A stretch of DNA of 64,000 bases from Macrocybe gigantea (taxonomy: Eukaryota > Basidiomycota > Agaricomycetes > Agaricales > Callistosporiaceae), in NCBI GenBank assembly GCA_011319805.1, contig SJRY01000258.1:124001-188000 (forward strand). Reading direction: 5' to 3'. Shown one piece after another: positions 46,406-60,400 of the stretch; the stretch's first letter is position 1; every line of letters begins with the position of its first letter. The notes beneath the pieces are model-generated. The model worked only from the letters and a program-made list of their open reading frames with translations. It did not search any database and had not been told where the DNA came from. The position numbers and the translations under genes are program-made.

Positions 46406-49127
46406 GAGAGTGACTGATGAGCAGAGGAGGAAAATTGTTTTTCAATGTTGGAAATGCTCTTCAAAGTGGGAGAGGCGGTTACGAAGAAGGTATTGGCCAC
46501 GATAAAGAACGCGAGGTCATTCTATAGTCACGTGACAAGTCGTGACAAGCCAACTTCAGTTTCTTGCTTCATATGATGTTGTTGCCACCATATCTACAAG
46601 GCATATCGTTTATTACTACCTGCCCAAACAACAGAGCATAACATAGGGCAGACCTGTCATATTCCACAATCGGCGGGGACGACTTGTCCCCTACATTCGT
46701 TGCGTCTTTGACTCGTGTGATAAAGCGAGAAGATTCCACTCACACCGATTAGGTTGCTCTATCCAAGAAACGAAACACGAAATGGTGTGAGGGATCTAAG
46801 GATCATGCGACATACCGCAGGCTCACTCACTGTCAAACGTTCAGGAACAGGAAATACTGGGGCGTGCAAGATATGACTCTCTGTCAAAACGATCTCTGTC
46901 CCAGCCTATGCTAACGCCAGGGCAGGATGACACGTGTGTTTGTGGTCCATCGCTGACCAGAATAGGCATTTACGAAATCTGTGTCTGTTCATCGATAACA
47001 GCACGCGCCTGAACTTTTTATGAAGACGATAGAAAGGTGAGTCTTTCCGCAAGATGCTGATATGGAGATCAACTGACCATGGAGGATAGGCACAAGATAT
47101 TGTTCTGCCCGAGGAAAGCATGCTCGTTCATCGGTTCTCTGTGAAGATAAGGTTGCCCGCTGCTTGGGCTGGATGGGCGATCAAAGCTTCATACCCGGGA
47201 ACGAATATGACAGACCGGTGGTTGCGAGTCCAGAGTCGGATTGTCAAGCTCCAAGCCTTTCTTGTGGATGGATGCCGTTTGACTGAATTATGGCTCAGTG
47301 GCTTTGTGCACACATTATAGACGTCTTAAACCAGAAATTTCTCGCTGACCTACCCTATAAATTGCTCAAAGACTACGCCCGTAAGGCGGTCCAAGTGCAG
47401 CGGTGGCGCTCACACACAGAGGGTTGATGTGATGATTGGATTGGGCAAAGACAAAACCTCTGCTCCAAATGCCAGACGCCGCCGAGTCCGAAATCGAAGA
47501 CCTAGTGGATATCGGAGCACGATCACCAGATACCTGGGAAGAGCATCCGCAACACTTTCGAAAAATGTTTACGGCCGGGGAGGACAAGTGTGGTTTGACA
47601 CTGTTTGGCCACCGCAGCACATCGGCAATTGGCTGGCTGGGCATAATGTGCTCCAGTCGATGAGATCACGGTTACGTGCTGATTGTGCACACAAGGCTGC
47701 TTTGAACGAACTCGTCGATGCTCTACTAGGTACAGATGAGGTCTCCTTGTAGGTGCATTTTCCTCAGGACTCTATTTGCTACTCATCCTTCATGAGTGGA
47801 ACGATGGGCCTTAGTGGATTAGCTGCTGACCAGCGTCGCACTGAGGTCATCCGCCGTATTCGCCAAATGTCTGAGGCGTCTGGGTATACTGGGACAAACG
47901 CAATCCGATGGTCCACTGACCTATCCCGTTATCGTCTAACTCCACCCCGAGTTGGTGAGGTATGCTGTTCGTTCTCTCACCTAGGTGAGACTGACACTTG
48001 TAAAGAAGAATCTGATCGTGGATCTTAGCCACCAGGCGGCTCAACTCCAGATTCATTGAATATCATTGGTCACACTGGGATCACGCCTGTTACTTCACCT
48101 TAGATGGCCAGCGGGAGTGGCGGTAATGACGAAGAAGCGACTCTTGTAGGTTCAGGTTCAGTGAACGAGGAAGGAAATGGAGGTGAGGACGAGGACGAGG
48201 ATGGGGATGAAGAATATGAGACTGAGAGCACCGAGACTGATTCTCGCATTGCTGATCCTGACTGGACCCCTAGAACTCGTAGGATTGCAAATTAAAGACA
48301 CCAATCCCAGACACAAACATCGTAACTACGCAATTATGGCTTCCCAATTCCATCGAAGATCAACTCATGGCCATCAGACGAAAGACGATAATGTAAGATC
48401 AACAAGTGGACACGTTGACGATTCAATATTCAATATTCAGTGCTCAGTGGCAATTCAAGAAGTCAATTCAACGATGAATCGGATGTTGAATCGACGCATT
48501 GAATCGCCTGTTCACTCGAATTTTTGGACCACCTCCGGAGGTAGTTCAATCGCGGCGAGGCTATGCATCCATGCAACGAAAAACGCTTAAGATTGAGAAT
48601 ATGAATTCCTCTGCCAGAATGACTTTCGTGTACTCATTTTGAGACACATGCCTAAGCGTCCGAATCTCCCAGCGCCCCGCTCCCCTCTGTAAGAGCCTTT
48701 CCCTGCGTATGGACACAGACACGATGGCACTCTCCGCGTCCGCTGGTTTGGATTTTCGCGAACCGTTTCTCCTTTGAGTGTGTCTTTGCGGCTTGGGTGC
48801 GCCATTCCTTGCGATTGAAGCATTTTCATCGCAAGTCATGTTGTCTTTGTCCGTAGTGGTTCTCATCCACTACGTAGGATCACAATGTGCGAAGAGTTAC
48901 GACCTATACCTTAGGGCGATCCTAGCGCCGCTGTCCAATTCCGATCCCAGAGTTACAAGGCTTGCTTCTAGCGCGAATTCGCTACCAATCACACAACGAG
49001 GTTGAAGGCTTCCCCGTGTAATACTGACAGCGTATTCGAAATACGTTATCGTGGCCTACCTTCCGCTCCGGCGAAAAAAAAAAAAATTTTTTTTTCGCGG
49101 ATATGTATTGCAATATGCACACGGTAT
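46406..49127. other. 2.7 kb gene-poor region
   Basis: Upstream of the C2HC gene I see several open frames on the plus strand between 47420 and 48300. One encodes an acidic run (Glu/Asp-rich, 48150-48240) and another reads EIEDLVDIGARSPDTWEEHP near 47490. They occupy different frames with stops between them and could be remnants of a gene or mobile element. None shows a recognised domain. The stretch 46500-47100 looks non-coding. Confidence 0.3.
49071..49098. repeat. Perfect A/T palindrome with GCG/CGC ends
   Basis: The sequence is GCG, thirteen A, nine T, CGC. It can pair with itself as a hairpin. It lies 30 bases past the stop codon of the transporter gene, in its likely 3' untranslated region, where it may mark transcript end formation. 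That role is a guess. Confidence 0.6.
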
Positions 49128-51174
49128 CTACACTCGTTGCCATTGGCCGCCTCCCTTCTTCTGCACGTAAAGGTATCGACTCAATAACAGCGCAAAGCTT
49201 CCCACAATTAAGCAGAGCCCACTGAACACAATACCACGCCACCATATGAATCTTGGAGTCATGAGGGCACCACTGATAGGCTGTCCGAATAGTGCTGCGG
49301 CAGCTGTCGTTTGTAGTTTGGGGTGAGGTTAGATCGGATGAGAAGGTAGGTAATGTTCATGTGTACCTTGGGAAGTGAAATACACACCCATTCGTATTCT
49401 CAATTGCATTGAATGTTAGCAAATAAAAATATAGAGAAACACAACTTTTCACTTACCCCACTTCACTGACGTCGTCCGAGATATCAGACAGCAAAGCTGG
49501 CGTAGCTGAAATGTCTTGAAGATGGCACTAAACTCGATGGAACCGAACTGATCGGGCAAAAGGACTAACGAGTTCCGTTCATGGCACCGTAGAGCAGCGC
49601 AACGACGATAGCACCCCCTGCATTTCTGACGCCCAATATAGCCAGCACCAGCGCGGCGCAAGCAAAGCTCGCGGGTATCAGAATATTGTATGACCCGAAT
49701 ATGTCGGTCAAAAAGTTGGGTATCAATCTCCCAAACAAGCCACCGGCATTAATGAAGGATATCTGGCAGAGAGTCAGGATATGCCCTCCGCGTACAAGGT
49801 AAAGGGACAGACGATGTAAAAAGCGAGGTTCTGATCGATTCCATGCTTGATGGAAAACAGCTGTAAGTAAAAGACTGACTGGGTAGAATCAACTCAAGTC
49901 AATCAGCGGAGTTTTTAACTCACTCGGGTAAAGCACCCCTAGTGTCAAGAGAATTCCACTTCACCCGGGTATTAGTGAAAATATTAGATTACAGTAGTTG
50001 CTCGGACTTACGAGACGACGCAAACCATGTATGGGGTATCTTTCAGCAACACGATGATTGGCGTACGACGAGGCTTGGCGCCAGGAGGCGGTCTTGTACT
50101 CATCATAACGTTAGCGATAGCCAACAAACCCGTTATCAAGGCAGCGTTCGCTCTGACTCCAAGCGCGAAGCCTTGCTTGCCGAAGATTAACCTATTCAGC
50201 ATGACGGGGAACACGATTCCTCCGATAGAGCCGCCTGCCAATAGAGAGGTCAGAACGATTCCCTCACGAAGGGCAATTTGTTACCCGAAGTCATGATTCC
50301 AAGCGCAAGTCCACGCCGACGGGAAAAGTGATGCGAGATGACGGTCAGGGTTGGAAGGAATGTCATCGCAAGCCCGAGCCCCATACCGACGCCTTGCGCC
50401 AGGAATATCTGGCCGTGGTCATATTCTTTTCGATTAACAGTGTGTCGTATGCAACATAAATCAGTTACCTGGTAATACTGTCCAGGTTTCGCAAGTGATA
50501 CCATAAACAATGAGAAAGCGTAGATAATAGATCCTCCTATCATGAGATGATGGCTATCCGCGAATGTAAGCTTCTTATTCTTAGCGAAGGCATATGACTT
50601 ACAAGTAACCGGCATCGAAGGCCATTCCCACCGGGATTCCGAGGAAGAATTGCAAGGCAGCCTGAAACCCGCCAATCCAGCTAGCGTAAAGAAGATTAGC
50701 TCTGTTTTATGCGAGGCGGAACTAGTAGAAAAGCGTACGCTATCTCAGATGCTGTCTTGTTCGTCATGAACTCTCGAACATAAAAATCTGCACACGAATC
50801 GCTTAGGATATCTTTGCGTGTCCCATAATATGAATGTAACCTTGGAAAACGCTCAAATACGGGGACCGTCAGTAAGAGATGCGCTAAAGCTAGAGGCTAT
50901 TGCATACCCGTAGGAATTGAAGAATCTACATTCCAACGGATATTAGCTTAGGCATTTCGTGTTGTATTGAGGGGCTAAGATCATACCCAAGTCCAGTGAA
51001 AAATACCAGCCATCCGCCGATGACGGTCAACCAGGCTCTCCAACCCCCGTCTGGAGGACATCCGCCACCCTCAGTAATTTTTTCAGAAGCTTCCTTCAAG
51101 TCGTCGGTATCGTTGCTAGAGGTGACTGGACTCGTGGTGATGGCACTTTCTATTTTGACGACCTCCTTAGACAT
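49128..51174 (-). CDS. MFS transporter of the monocarboxylate (MCT/Mch) type
   Basis: This is a plasma-membrane or organelle transporter of the major facilitator superfamily. The ATG at 51174 opens an acidic cytosolic leader, then the MCT signature PPDGGWRAWLTVIGGWLVFF at the first helix. Further helices appear in successive exons: FQAALQFFLGIPVGMAFDAG, HHLMIGGSIIYAFSLFMVSL, FLAQGVGMGLGLAMTFLPTL, then SHHFSRRRGLALGIMTSG (the loop typical of the family) and GSIGGIVFPVMLNRLIF. The second half is cut by many short introns and ends in RFIWWRGIVFSGLCLIVGSF and LLLSRYLYVQKK, with the stop at 49128-49130. Length is about 440 residues. Members transport monocarboxylates or riboflavin in yeasts; many fungal ones have unknown substrates, and I cannot choose. 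It is divergent from MRM2 with about 490 bases between starts. Confidence 0.82.
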
Positions 51175-51663
51175 GGCGGCTGAGAACGGGTGGGCGATTG
51201 GAACTGGGGAAAGTGCTGTGGCTGATAAAGTGGACTCGAGCCGGGCTCAAAGCCATTTATGCGTGAATTCATTCGTCATGTGATGATTTCTGGAGAGAAG
51301 AATATCACAGAATTTGGACATTGCAGCGTTCACCGTGGAATTGTTGGACAAGTGGCTTTGCTGCGCTAGGAAAGTCGTGTTACTTTCAGTCAGCTGGAAG
51401 GACCTGGAAAGAACGGCACTCATTTGGTGCTGACAATTAAACCTGATGGATTGCTGCGACGTTTTTGCCAGTGATTAGCCGATTTGTTTTTTTTAAAGAA
51501 AAATCAGCCTAATTTAACGTCACTTCAGAACGCAGAATCAAAGTATCAGGTACCTGAGTCCAAGTATTTGCGCGCAAGTGTGGAGGACAGTTGCTGTATT
51601 TGGTTTTTGGCGCCGTGCTTTCGATCGCTTGCCAAATCCGGATCAGTACCATCAAGGCGGCAT

Positions 51664-52679
51664 ATGCCAGCTTTTCGTTCAAGCCCCGTCGTCCGCTCCA
51701 AGAAGGCCAAATCTTCCTCCACAGCGTGGATATCGCGGCAGAACCGCGACAAATACGTGAAGCTGCGCTCTGCGTCCGTCTTCCGCTCGCGTTCGGCGTT
51801 CAAGCTGCTCGAAATCGACGCGCAATGGGGCGGGTTCCTCGCGAAACCAGACGTCAGAGCCGTCGTCGACCTGGGCGCTGCGCCGGGTGGCTGGAGCCAG
51901 GTCGTAGCTGCGAGGCTTGGATGGGGAGACGAGCTGACGAGGTCATTTGAGGGCGGCGGGTATAAGCTGCTTAAGGAGCGCGAGCCGCTTCGGACGAAAG
52001 ATTTGGAGAAAAAGACGGATGTCGGAGATGAGACAGAGAAAAGGAGCAAAGGCCAGCGCAAGGCCCTGTCCATGCTGCGCAGTGAACCTCAAGAGAAAGA
52101 GGAACTGATATTCGACCCGTTGAACATTGACGACGCCTTGGGTCAGATTGCGACCGCTCACAACAGGGCCGGACGGGGAACGATCATCGCCGTGGACCTT
52201 CTGCGCATGCAGCCCATACACGGCGTGCGGACAATGCAAGCCGACTTCCTGTCTTCCGAGACAGAGCACCTGATACACGAGACGTTGCTCTCCGACTCTG
52301 CCCCTGAAGTCAAGGTGGACATCATACTCTCCGACATGGCGGCCAATGCTTCTGGAAATGACATTCGCGATATCGAATCTAGCCTTGAGATTTGTGAAGC
52401 TGTGTTTGAGTTCGCGAGGAATCATTTGCGCTCAGCAGAGAGCATTGGTCGGAGAAAGGGGGGTGTCTTGTTGTGAGTCCTGATCACATACTTGTTCGAA
52501 TTCAGCTGAATATTCGACGCAGGATGAAGCATTTTACTCATCCACTTTTGCAGCGTTTTCGGGTTGAAAAGCTCAAACCTCATTTTAACGAGGTCAACTA
52601 CATTAAACCGGAATCTAGTCGTTCAGATTCACGAGAAGGCTACTTCCTATGCCAAGGGTGGAAGGGGACAGGCTCGTAA
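51664..52679 (+). CDS. MRM2: Mitochondrial rRNA 2'-O-ribose methyltransferase (FtsJ/RrmJ family)
   Basis: This SAM-dependent enzyme methylates a ribose in the large-subunit mitochondrial rRNA. I choose the ATG at 51664, which gives a basic Ser-rich leader suited to mitochondrial import. The open frame extends upstream but without an ATG. Blocks are RSRSAFKLLEIDAQWG, VVDLGAAPGGWSQVVAARLG (SAM-binding), GTIIAVDLLRMQPIHGV and VDIILSDMAANASG. After an intron at about 52475-52532 come LLMKHFTHPLLQRF and KPESSRSDSREGYFLCQGW. The catalytic K-D-K-E set of RrmJ is present: K in AFKL, D in LSDMA, K in LLMKHF, E in SREGY. A charged insert of about 75 residues separates the first two motifs, compared with E. 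coli RrmJ. DLGAAPGGWSQV fits Mrm2 better than Trm7 (which has CAAPGSWSQ) or the much longer Spb1. Confidence 0.88.
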
Positions 52680-52999
52680 TCATTCTAGAAGAATCCGATT
52701 TGCAAGCCGTACAGATACTTCAGCTCTCTGACGCCACGACTGTCTCCTGACCAATCCTTCTAACGCTCTGGGCGAAAAAGAATTTGGTCTGAAGGGAGCA
52801 AATTGCTCATTTGACTTTTTACAGTAAAGCTCGATATATCTTCTGATGGGATAGACACCAATAAAATACAATATAGGACCGAGCCATATAAGTAGCATGG
52901 ATAAGAATGGAGGTTATGCATAGCCGTAGTACACTGGAGCATTCAGATAAAAACGTCCGACACCAAGGGCAACAACACTCACTTCAAGCAGAGTTTCCT
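52680..52999. other. Convergent intergenic region
   Basis: These 320 bases lie between the stop codons of MRM2 and histone H4. No gene or structure was recognised. Confidence 0.45.
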
Positions 53000-54408
<1,409 letters not shown>

Positions 54409-57400
54409 ATGACACACCCATCCGTCGGTCCTAGCATGCAATTCGGCGATAGGATTCCTATACTCAAGGACATTTTACGAGACTATCTACCATCTATTGG
54501 CATATTTCGCGAATATCTGCAAAACTCTGATGATGCGGGAGCATCTAAACAAGTTTGTTCTGGTTGATAGTTTGCTGGCCTCTTGACGCAATATTGTTCA
54601 GATTTTTGTCTTGGACCACCGCCGCCACGGCGCCAAGAACCTTTACGACCCTATCAAACAACGCGTCTCTGAATCTGTACTAATGACCATGCAAGGACCG
54701 GCGTTATTGGCTTACAATAATGCATTGTTCAAGGAAAGTGATTGGAAAGCACTTTCGACATCTCATTCGTCCTCCAAAAGTGAAGAAATCCGGTATGTTG
54801 TCCGTCTCCTCATTCGTATATTACCGCTCATATATCTTGAAAGCAAAATAGGGACGTTCGGAAAAGGTTTTCGTTCTTCCTATCACGTACGCTTTCTTCA
54901 GCGGGATATATATACTCAACATAGTACTGATGCATTCGCAGTACACCGACATCCCACAGATCTTGTCGGGACCCAGCCTTTGCTTGTTTGATCCTTTGCG
55001 ATCGTTCTCGGATGCCGGAGGTTGTCGACTGGAATTCGCGCAGGACGCCAATGCTCTGGCTGATCACCTTTCTGGATTTGATTTCTTCGTTGAGGACAGT
55101 ACCCGCGACTTCGATGGGTCTGTTTTTCGCCTCCCCCTTCGGTCTTCTGCTAGTGAGCTCAGCGCCAAGCCTATATCACCAGAAGAGGCGCGTCAATTTC
55201 TTCTCGATTTCATCCGGGAGGAGTTACACATCTGTTTGCTCTTCCTTGAGCATGTGGATACTGTTGAGGTACATGAAATCCTAGCGGATGGCACCAAGAT
55301 TCGCCTCGCGTCTTCCCGCAAAGTACTGTGCACTACTGAAGGGCTTTCGTTCATGGAAGGTTTTCCTGTTCACACCGCTCCCAGTGCCTACAACATAGAG
55401 ATTCGGAGCATGCCTCCTGGTCATCTGGCAGCTTCCGTGGATATTTGGCAGATTCAAAAAATACTATTTTCGCAGGAAGACGTCATTTCCAGACTTAACG
55501 GCATTATAGGCGGTGATGTCTCCAAAACTGTCCAGCAGAACAAATTAGTGCCTGATGTCAGCATTGCCATTCCAATCATCGCACCTCCAAGTCCAATGCA
55601 AGGTCGTCTATATACTTATCTTCCATTACCGGTCAAAACTGGCCTCCCAGCACACATTCATTCTCGTTTCGCCCTTACGTCGTCAAGACAGCACCTCGTC
55701 AATGCTGATGAAGTTGGAGTTGCGCGAGGAACGGATGCCAGGTGAGTCCGAAGAGAAACTTGCCTTGGCTCTGACTGATCTATCGTTATCTCAGCGTCTT
55801 CGTTGAATGGAACAAATTACTGTTCGAACGGTACATTCCGTTGACATGGGCATTACTGGTTAGGAACCTACTGCACCGTAGCGCGGATGCTGACCTATTC
55901 CGGGCTTGGCCACTTTCTGTAATTTCCGGACCATGGAACAATTTGTCGGCCCATCTCTTTGATGCCTTCAAGGAAACGAATGACCCCATTTGGCCCATAA
56001 TATCACTATCCCGTACCTCGAAGATGCATTCCGACTTCACCTCCATCATCTTTGCATCTCCTAATGATACAGATGAGCTTCTTCGAGCGTTAGCGTCTTT
56101 TGGACTTTCTATCTGTCAAGCTCCTAAAGAAATTTTTGACCTGGCATTGGGGTCCAAGTGTAGAATCTTGACACCTGACATTGCATATGAAGCCTTGCTC
56201 GTAAGTCGCGTAAGTCGTATATCTTCTTCAATTGTACATCTGGATAACCGCTTCTAGGAGCACCAAACACTATTGAATGAGCCTGCTCCTCGACGCTCGA
56301 TTGTGCTGCAATATCTGATTTCCCAAGGAAATATCAAGAATCTTGCTCGACTGCCAATCTTTACTCTCAAATCCGGAGAGCACGTATCTTTGGAATCGAG
56401 TGAATCGACTTCGACACGTTTCACACTGATGCAAGAAGCGGAGTGTACGCTCTTCGGGCATCTTGATCCCAACACTCTTTCCTTGGCGCAACTTGATAAG
56501 CCTTTGTCCGAGTTCCTGATTGCCAAAGGACCTAGTTTCCTCAATGTATGTTTGATCGACGCCGAAAAAGTCAGGGATTATCTCTATTCGGAGGAACGCT
56601 TGACCGTTGGAAACACAGAACGGTCATTGATTGACTGGCTGTCAGCATTTTGGGACTGGGCTTCACAATGGGCTTCGCGGGACCGTCTGCTGGGATACAT
56701 TGGATCCATCAATCTTTTGTCAACGGGCCGTGGACTCACGGCTTGGAGCTCGCAGGTGTTTATCGCAGATACTCCTGATCCCTCCCTTTCTTCATCTCTC
56801 GAAAATCTTGGGTTGCGATTCCTCCCAGACAAATTTCCACCGCAAATTGAAGCCAGGCGGTATTTGATCAATGCGAAGTCATTTTTCTCTATACAAGATC
56901 TTCATGCCCTCCTCGATTCTGTTGTTCCGCAATTCATCGATCATCTGAACGATTCGGATGCTCGTTATGTCCTTAAACATCTTGCATGTTGCGCCCCCTC
57001 ATCCGTCGGAAGAAAAGGGCCACTGAATGCTCAGCAACTGAAGATTCTGCACAGCCTCCCAATCTTTCCCATCCTAAAGGCAGGTGCCATTAGAACGACC
57101 GTCGTCCGCACTTGTCTCTTGGAAGGGCAGGACATCATCGGAATTTATGCTAAGGGGTTCAACGTCATACCCACGATTTCCGGATCCATGTTCTTAGATC
57201 TATCGCAGGTTGAGGCAGATATTCTTCGCCTTTTCGACCGAAAGGGCAAAGTCATGTCTGATATTGACCTTCTCCGGGTTTCCGTTGACAACATCCGCGA
57301 TCAGACATTAGGTATCCAAGAGGCCATCCTACGGCACATTGCAGGCAGTAAGGGTAGTGTCCCACCCGAATTGCTTGACCATCTCGAAAGCACACCCTTC

Positions 57401-60400
57401 ATCATCGCAACTGACGGGTCAACGGAACTGGAGCCTCGGAATACGGTCAATCCTGATTCAGAGATCGACTGTCTGTACCCCGACAACTGGCTACGTCCGG
57501 CTACATCGAATGGTGATCAGCGGGAGATCATTCGCCACCTCGCGGACCTCAACCTTATCAGGTCCTCACTGACCAGGGAGATTGTCCGTGAGCGCATAAT
57601 TCACATCTCCCATCAGTCAGACTTCCGAGCAGCTACTACTCTTGCTTCTAATCTCATTACCCTCTTGAAGGGGCAGGAACACCTCTTCCCAGACAGCGAT
57701 ATTGCGCCGACATTGTCATGGCTGCCCACAAACCGAGGTTTGCGGGGTTCAGGCCAATGTAGAGATTCCGACTGTTTGGAGGACCTTTTCGATGAAATAA
57801 TGCCAGTCCTTAACTATGACATCCGACTCTCGCTGCCCCTGCGTGAGAAGCTTGGTTGGTACAAACCCTTCCCACTTGCAGATCTCGTTGAACAGGTTGC
57901 CAGAATAATCGCCAAGCCATCGCCTATACCAACCCTGAAAATCATCAGCGTTGTCAAGGAGTTGGCGAAACGGAAGCAGAGCCTTACTGAACAAGACCAT
58001 AGTTATATACACAACGTCTTGGGCAGACACGCATGGATTCCAGTAGTCGGAAACGGGGTAGCGACAGTTCAATCTACTGTCCTCGTCGATCCTTTGCCTG
58101 GGTTCTACCTTATCCATGGCGATCTGAGTGGAGAATTCCAATTCTTGTTGACACTAGGATGCGCTGAAAGGTAAATTTTTTCACATATTTGAGGCAGCAT
58201 TTTACAAAGCACCGTTCCATTTTTAGGCCAACATTCGACACAATCTTAACCATGATGCAATCTCGTGAGCAGGCCTTATCAACATCGGACATGATTGCGC
58301 TTCTAAGACGCTTGGTGGACATCGGAATTCCCGATGGACGACGTGAGGAACTCCTGATTCCAGACAAAGGCGGCAAACTCTGCAAATTCTCCAATATTTA
58401 CTTCGATGCGAACAACGGCTCCAGTCCCAATCTCTGCGCTGCTCACTTGGACATTGATCAAGATCTTGCGGCCAAATTAAGCCTCAAACGCCCGGCGCTC
58501 TCGTATGATATGCCCCAGATGGACCAACTTGATATGGGTGAGCCGCTGGAAAGGAAGATAAGGAGGGAGCTGCTGCAATATACGCCAAACCAATTTATAA
58601 CGGAATTCATAGCAAATGCCATCGATGCCGGGGCTAAGAAGATACGCTTTCTGCTTGACCATGCATTTCACTTCAACGCCGAAAGACTTCTTTCTTCAAC
58701 CTTACAGGGATACAACACATGTCCGTCAATCGTTGTTTACAATGACTCCATTTTCAAGGACGAAGATTTCCGTGGGATATGCAATACCGGCCTCGGTGGC
58801 AAACATGAACGCAGTGACACCATCGGGTTATACGGTTCGGGCGCCCTCACAATGTTCCATTTCACTGAGGTTTGGAACCCACCATTTTCAGATGAGCAGG
58901 TGACTGATTCCGCCCTCGTTCTTCTAGTTTGTGACGATCGTATCAGGAGAATATGTCCTGTTCATAGATCCGATGAAGAATATATTGCCAGGCTCAACAA
59001 GAGTAGCCAAGGCCCGCTTGAGGATGATCAACAGGTAATCCGTCGCGCTTCAACCTTTTGTAAAGCTTCTGAACTGCCGTCCAGTCAATATCCCGACCAA
59101 CTTCGCCCTCTGCATGGTTTGTATGGCTTCGATGCCTCGCTCGACCACTTTCCAGGGGTGAGCAATTGTCTGACTGAAATGGTTCTGCATGCTCACGTTT
59201 TAACAGACTATCTTCCGATTGCCGCTGAGGAAATCCACACATACTCAGAACCGGAATAACCTCTACTCCACACTCTGGTCGCCAGCGAACGTTCAGCCGG
59301 TTATTGAAGCTTTTAGGGCTTCGATATCGGAATTTTGCCTTTTCACGGGGATAGATGCCATAGGAATCGATTCCCGACATGGTGAGCTCAACCAAACGAC
59401 CTTCGCAGTTGAGCGCAACCTCGAGATTGATGGCAGCATCCGCACGGAACTCGTCACCATCCCCAGAGTCAACCAAAAGTGGTTGGTCGTCAGTTCTTGC
59501 ACTGCAGACAAGTGTGCGGATGTGTCGCAGGAGTTCAACCGGCGATATCGACCGAGGTCTCCCATTAGGGCTGGCATTGCTGCCAACATCACTGACACGC
59601 GGAATGTCCCAAATCGGCCACAGAGCTTCAAGTTTTTCTCCACATTACCTTTAGCTCTCGAAAATCATCTTCCAGTCCACATCAATGCTCCCTTCGTCTT
59701 GTCGTCGGACCGAAGGCAAATTCGCTTTGATGAGTACGAAAACTCAGAAAGGAAGTACAACAGCTGGTTGCTCTCCAAAATCCTTCCGCCTCTGTATATC
59801 GCTCTCTTGGAGCGATTGATACCTCACCGCGGGGACAATGCTCTCTGGTGGCCTGCGGATCACACCCATCACTTATCTATCGTTCTCGTCCGACAGTTTT
59901 ACCAGCAGCTAGCGGGTAACAGGACACCTCTATTGTACTCAAAATATGGGGAGCCACTGTCACCTGTCGCGGCCTACATAACAAAACCCCGAGAGCCCGG
60001 CGTAAAGGTCGCGAAGGAATTCCTCTCAAACATGCACTGCAAACAATATGTACCCCTTCCATCCAGAGTGCGCAATTGCCTCATTGAACTCTCCAAACTT
60101 TCAGCGGTTGGACCAGAGCATCTGCGACGAGTGATCTTGAGCGATCCCGGTCGCATTGCACAGATATTTGACTGCAATCGTCCAGAGGGCAGGAAAGGTC
60201 TCCAGGAGCTCGTCGCATTCATATCGCGGAACTCGCCTGAAGATCTGATTGATCTACCCCTCATCCCCTTGGTGAATGGGCAACTCGCTGAATACCGCAA
60301 ACCCTCCGCCTCCGAACAATCATACTACGTTTATGATGACTGGGTCCGATTGGCAGAGCTCTTCGATAATGCATATTTGGTCAATCCAAAGTACAACGTC

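Noticed and set aside
47429..48590. Overlapping plus-strand frames considered as a transposon remnant
   Set aside because: No transposase, reverse transcriptase or terminal repeat was recognised, so I list the stretch only as gene-poor.
51484..51663. N-terminal extension of MRM2 upstream of 51664
   Set aside because: The frame is open, but its first codon is TTG and no ATG occurs in frame before 51664.
51546..52425. Long minus-strand frames over MRM2
   Set aside because: They mirror the methyltransferase exon, whose motifs and catalytic residues fix the real frame on the plus strand.
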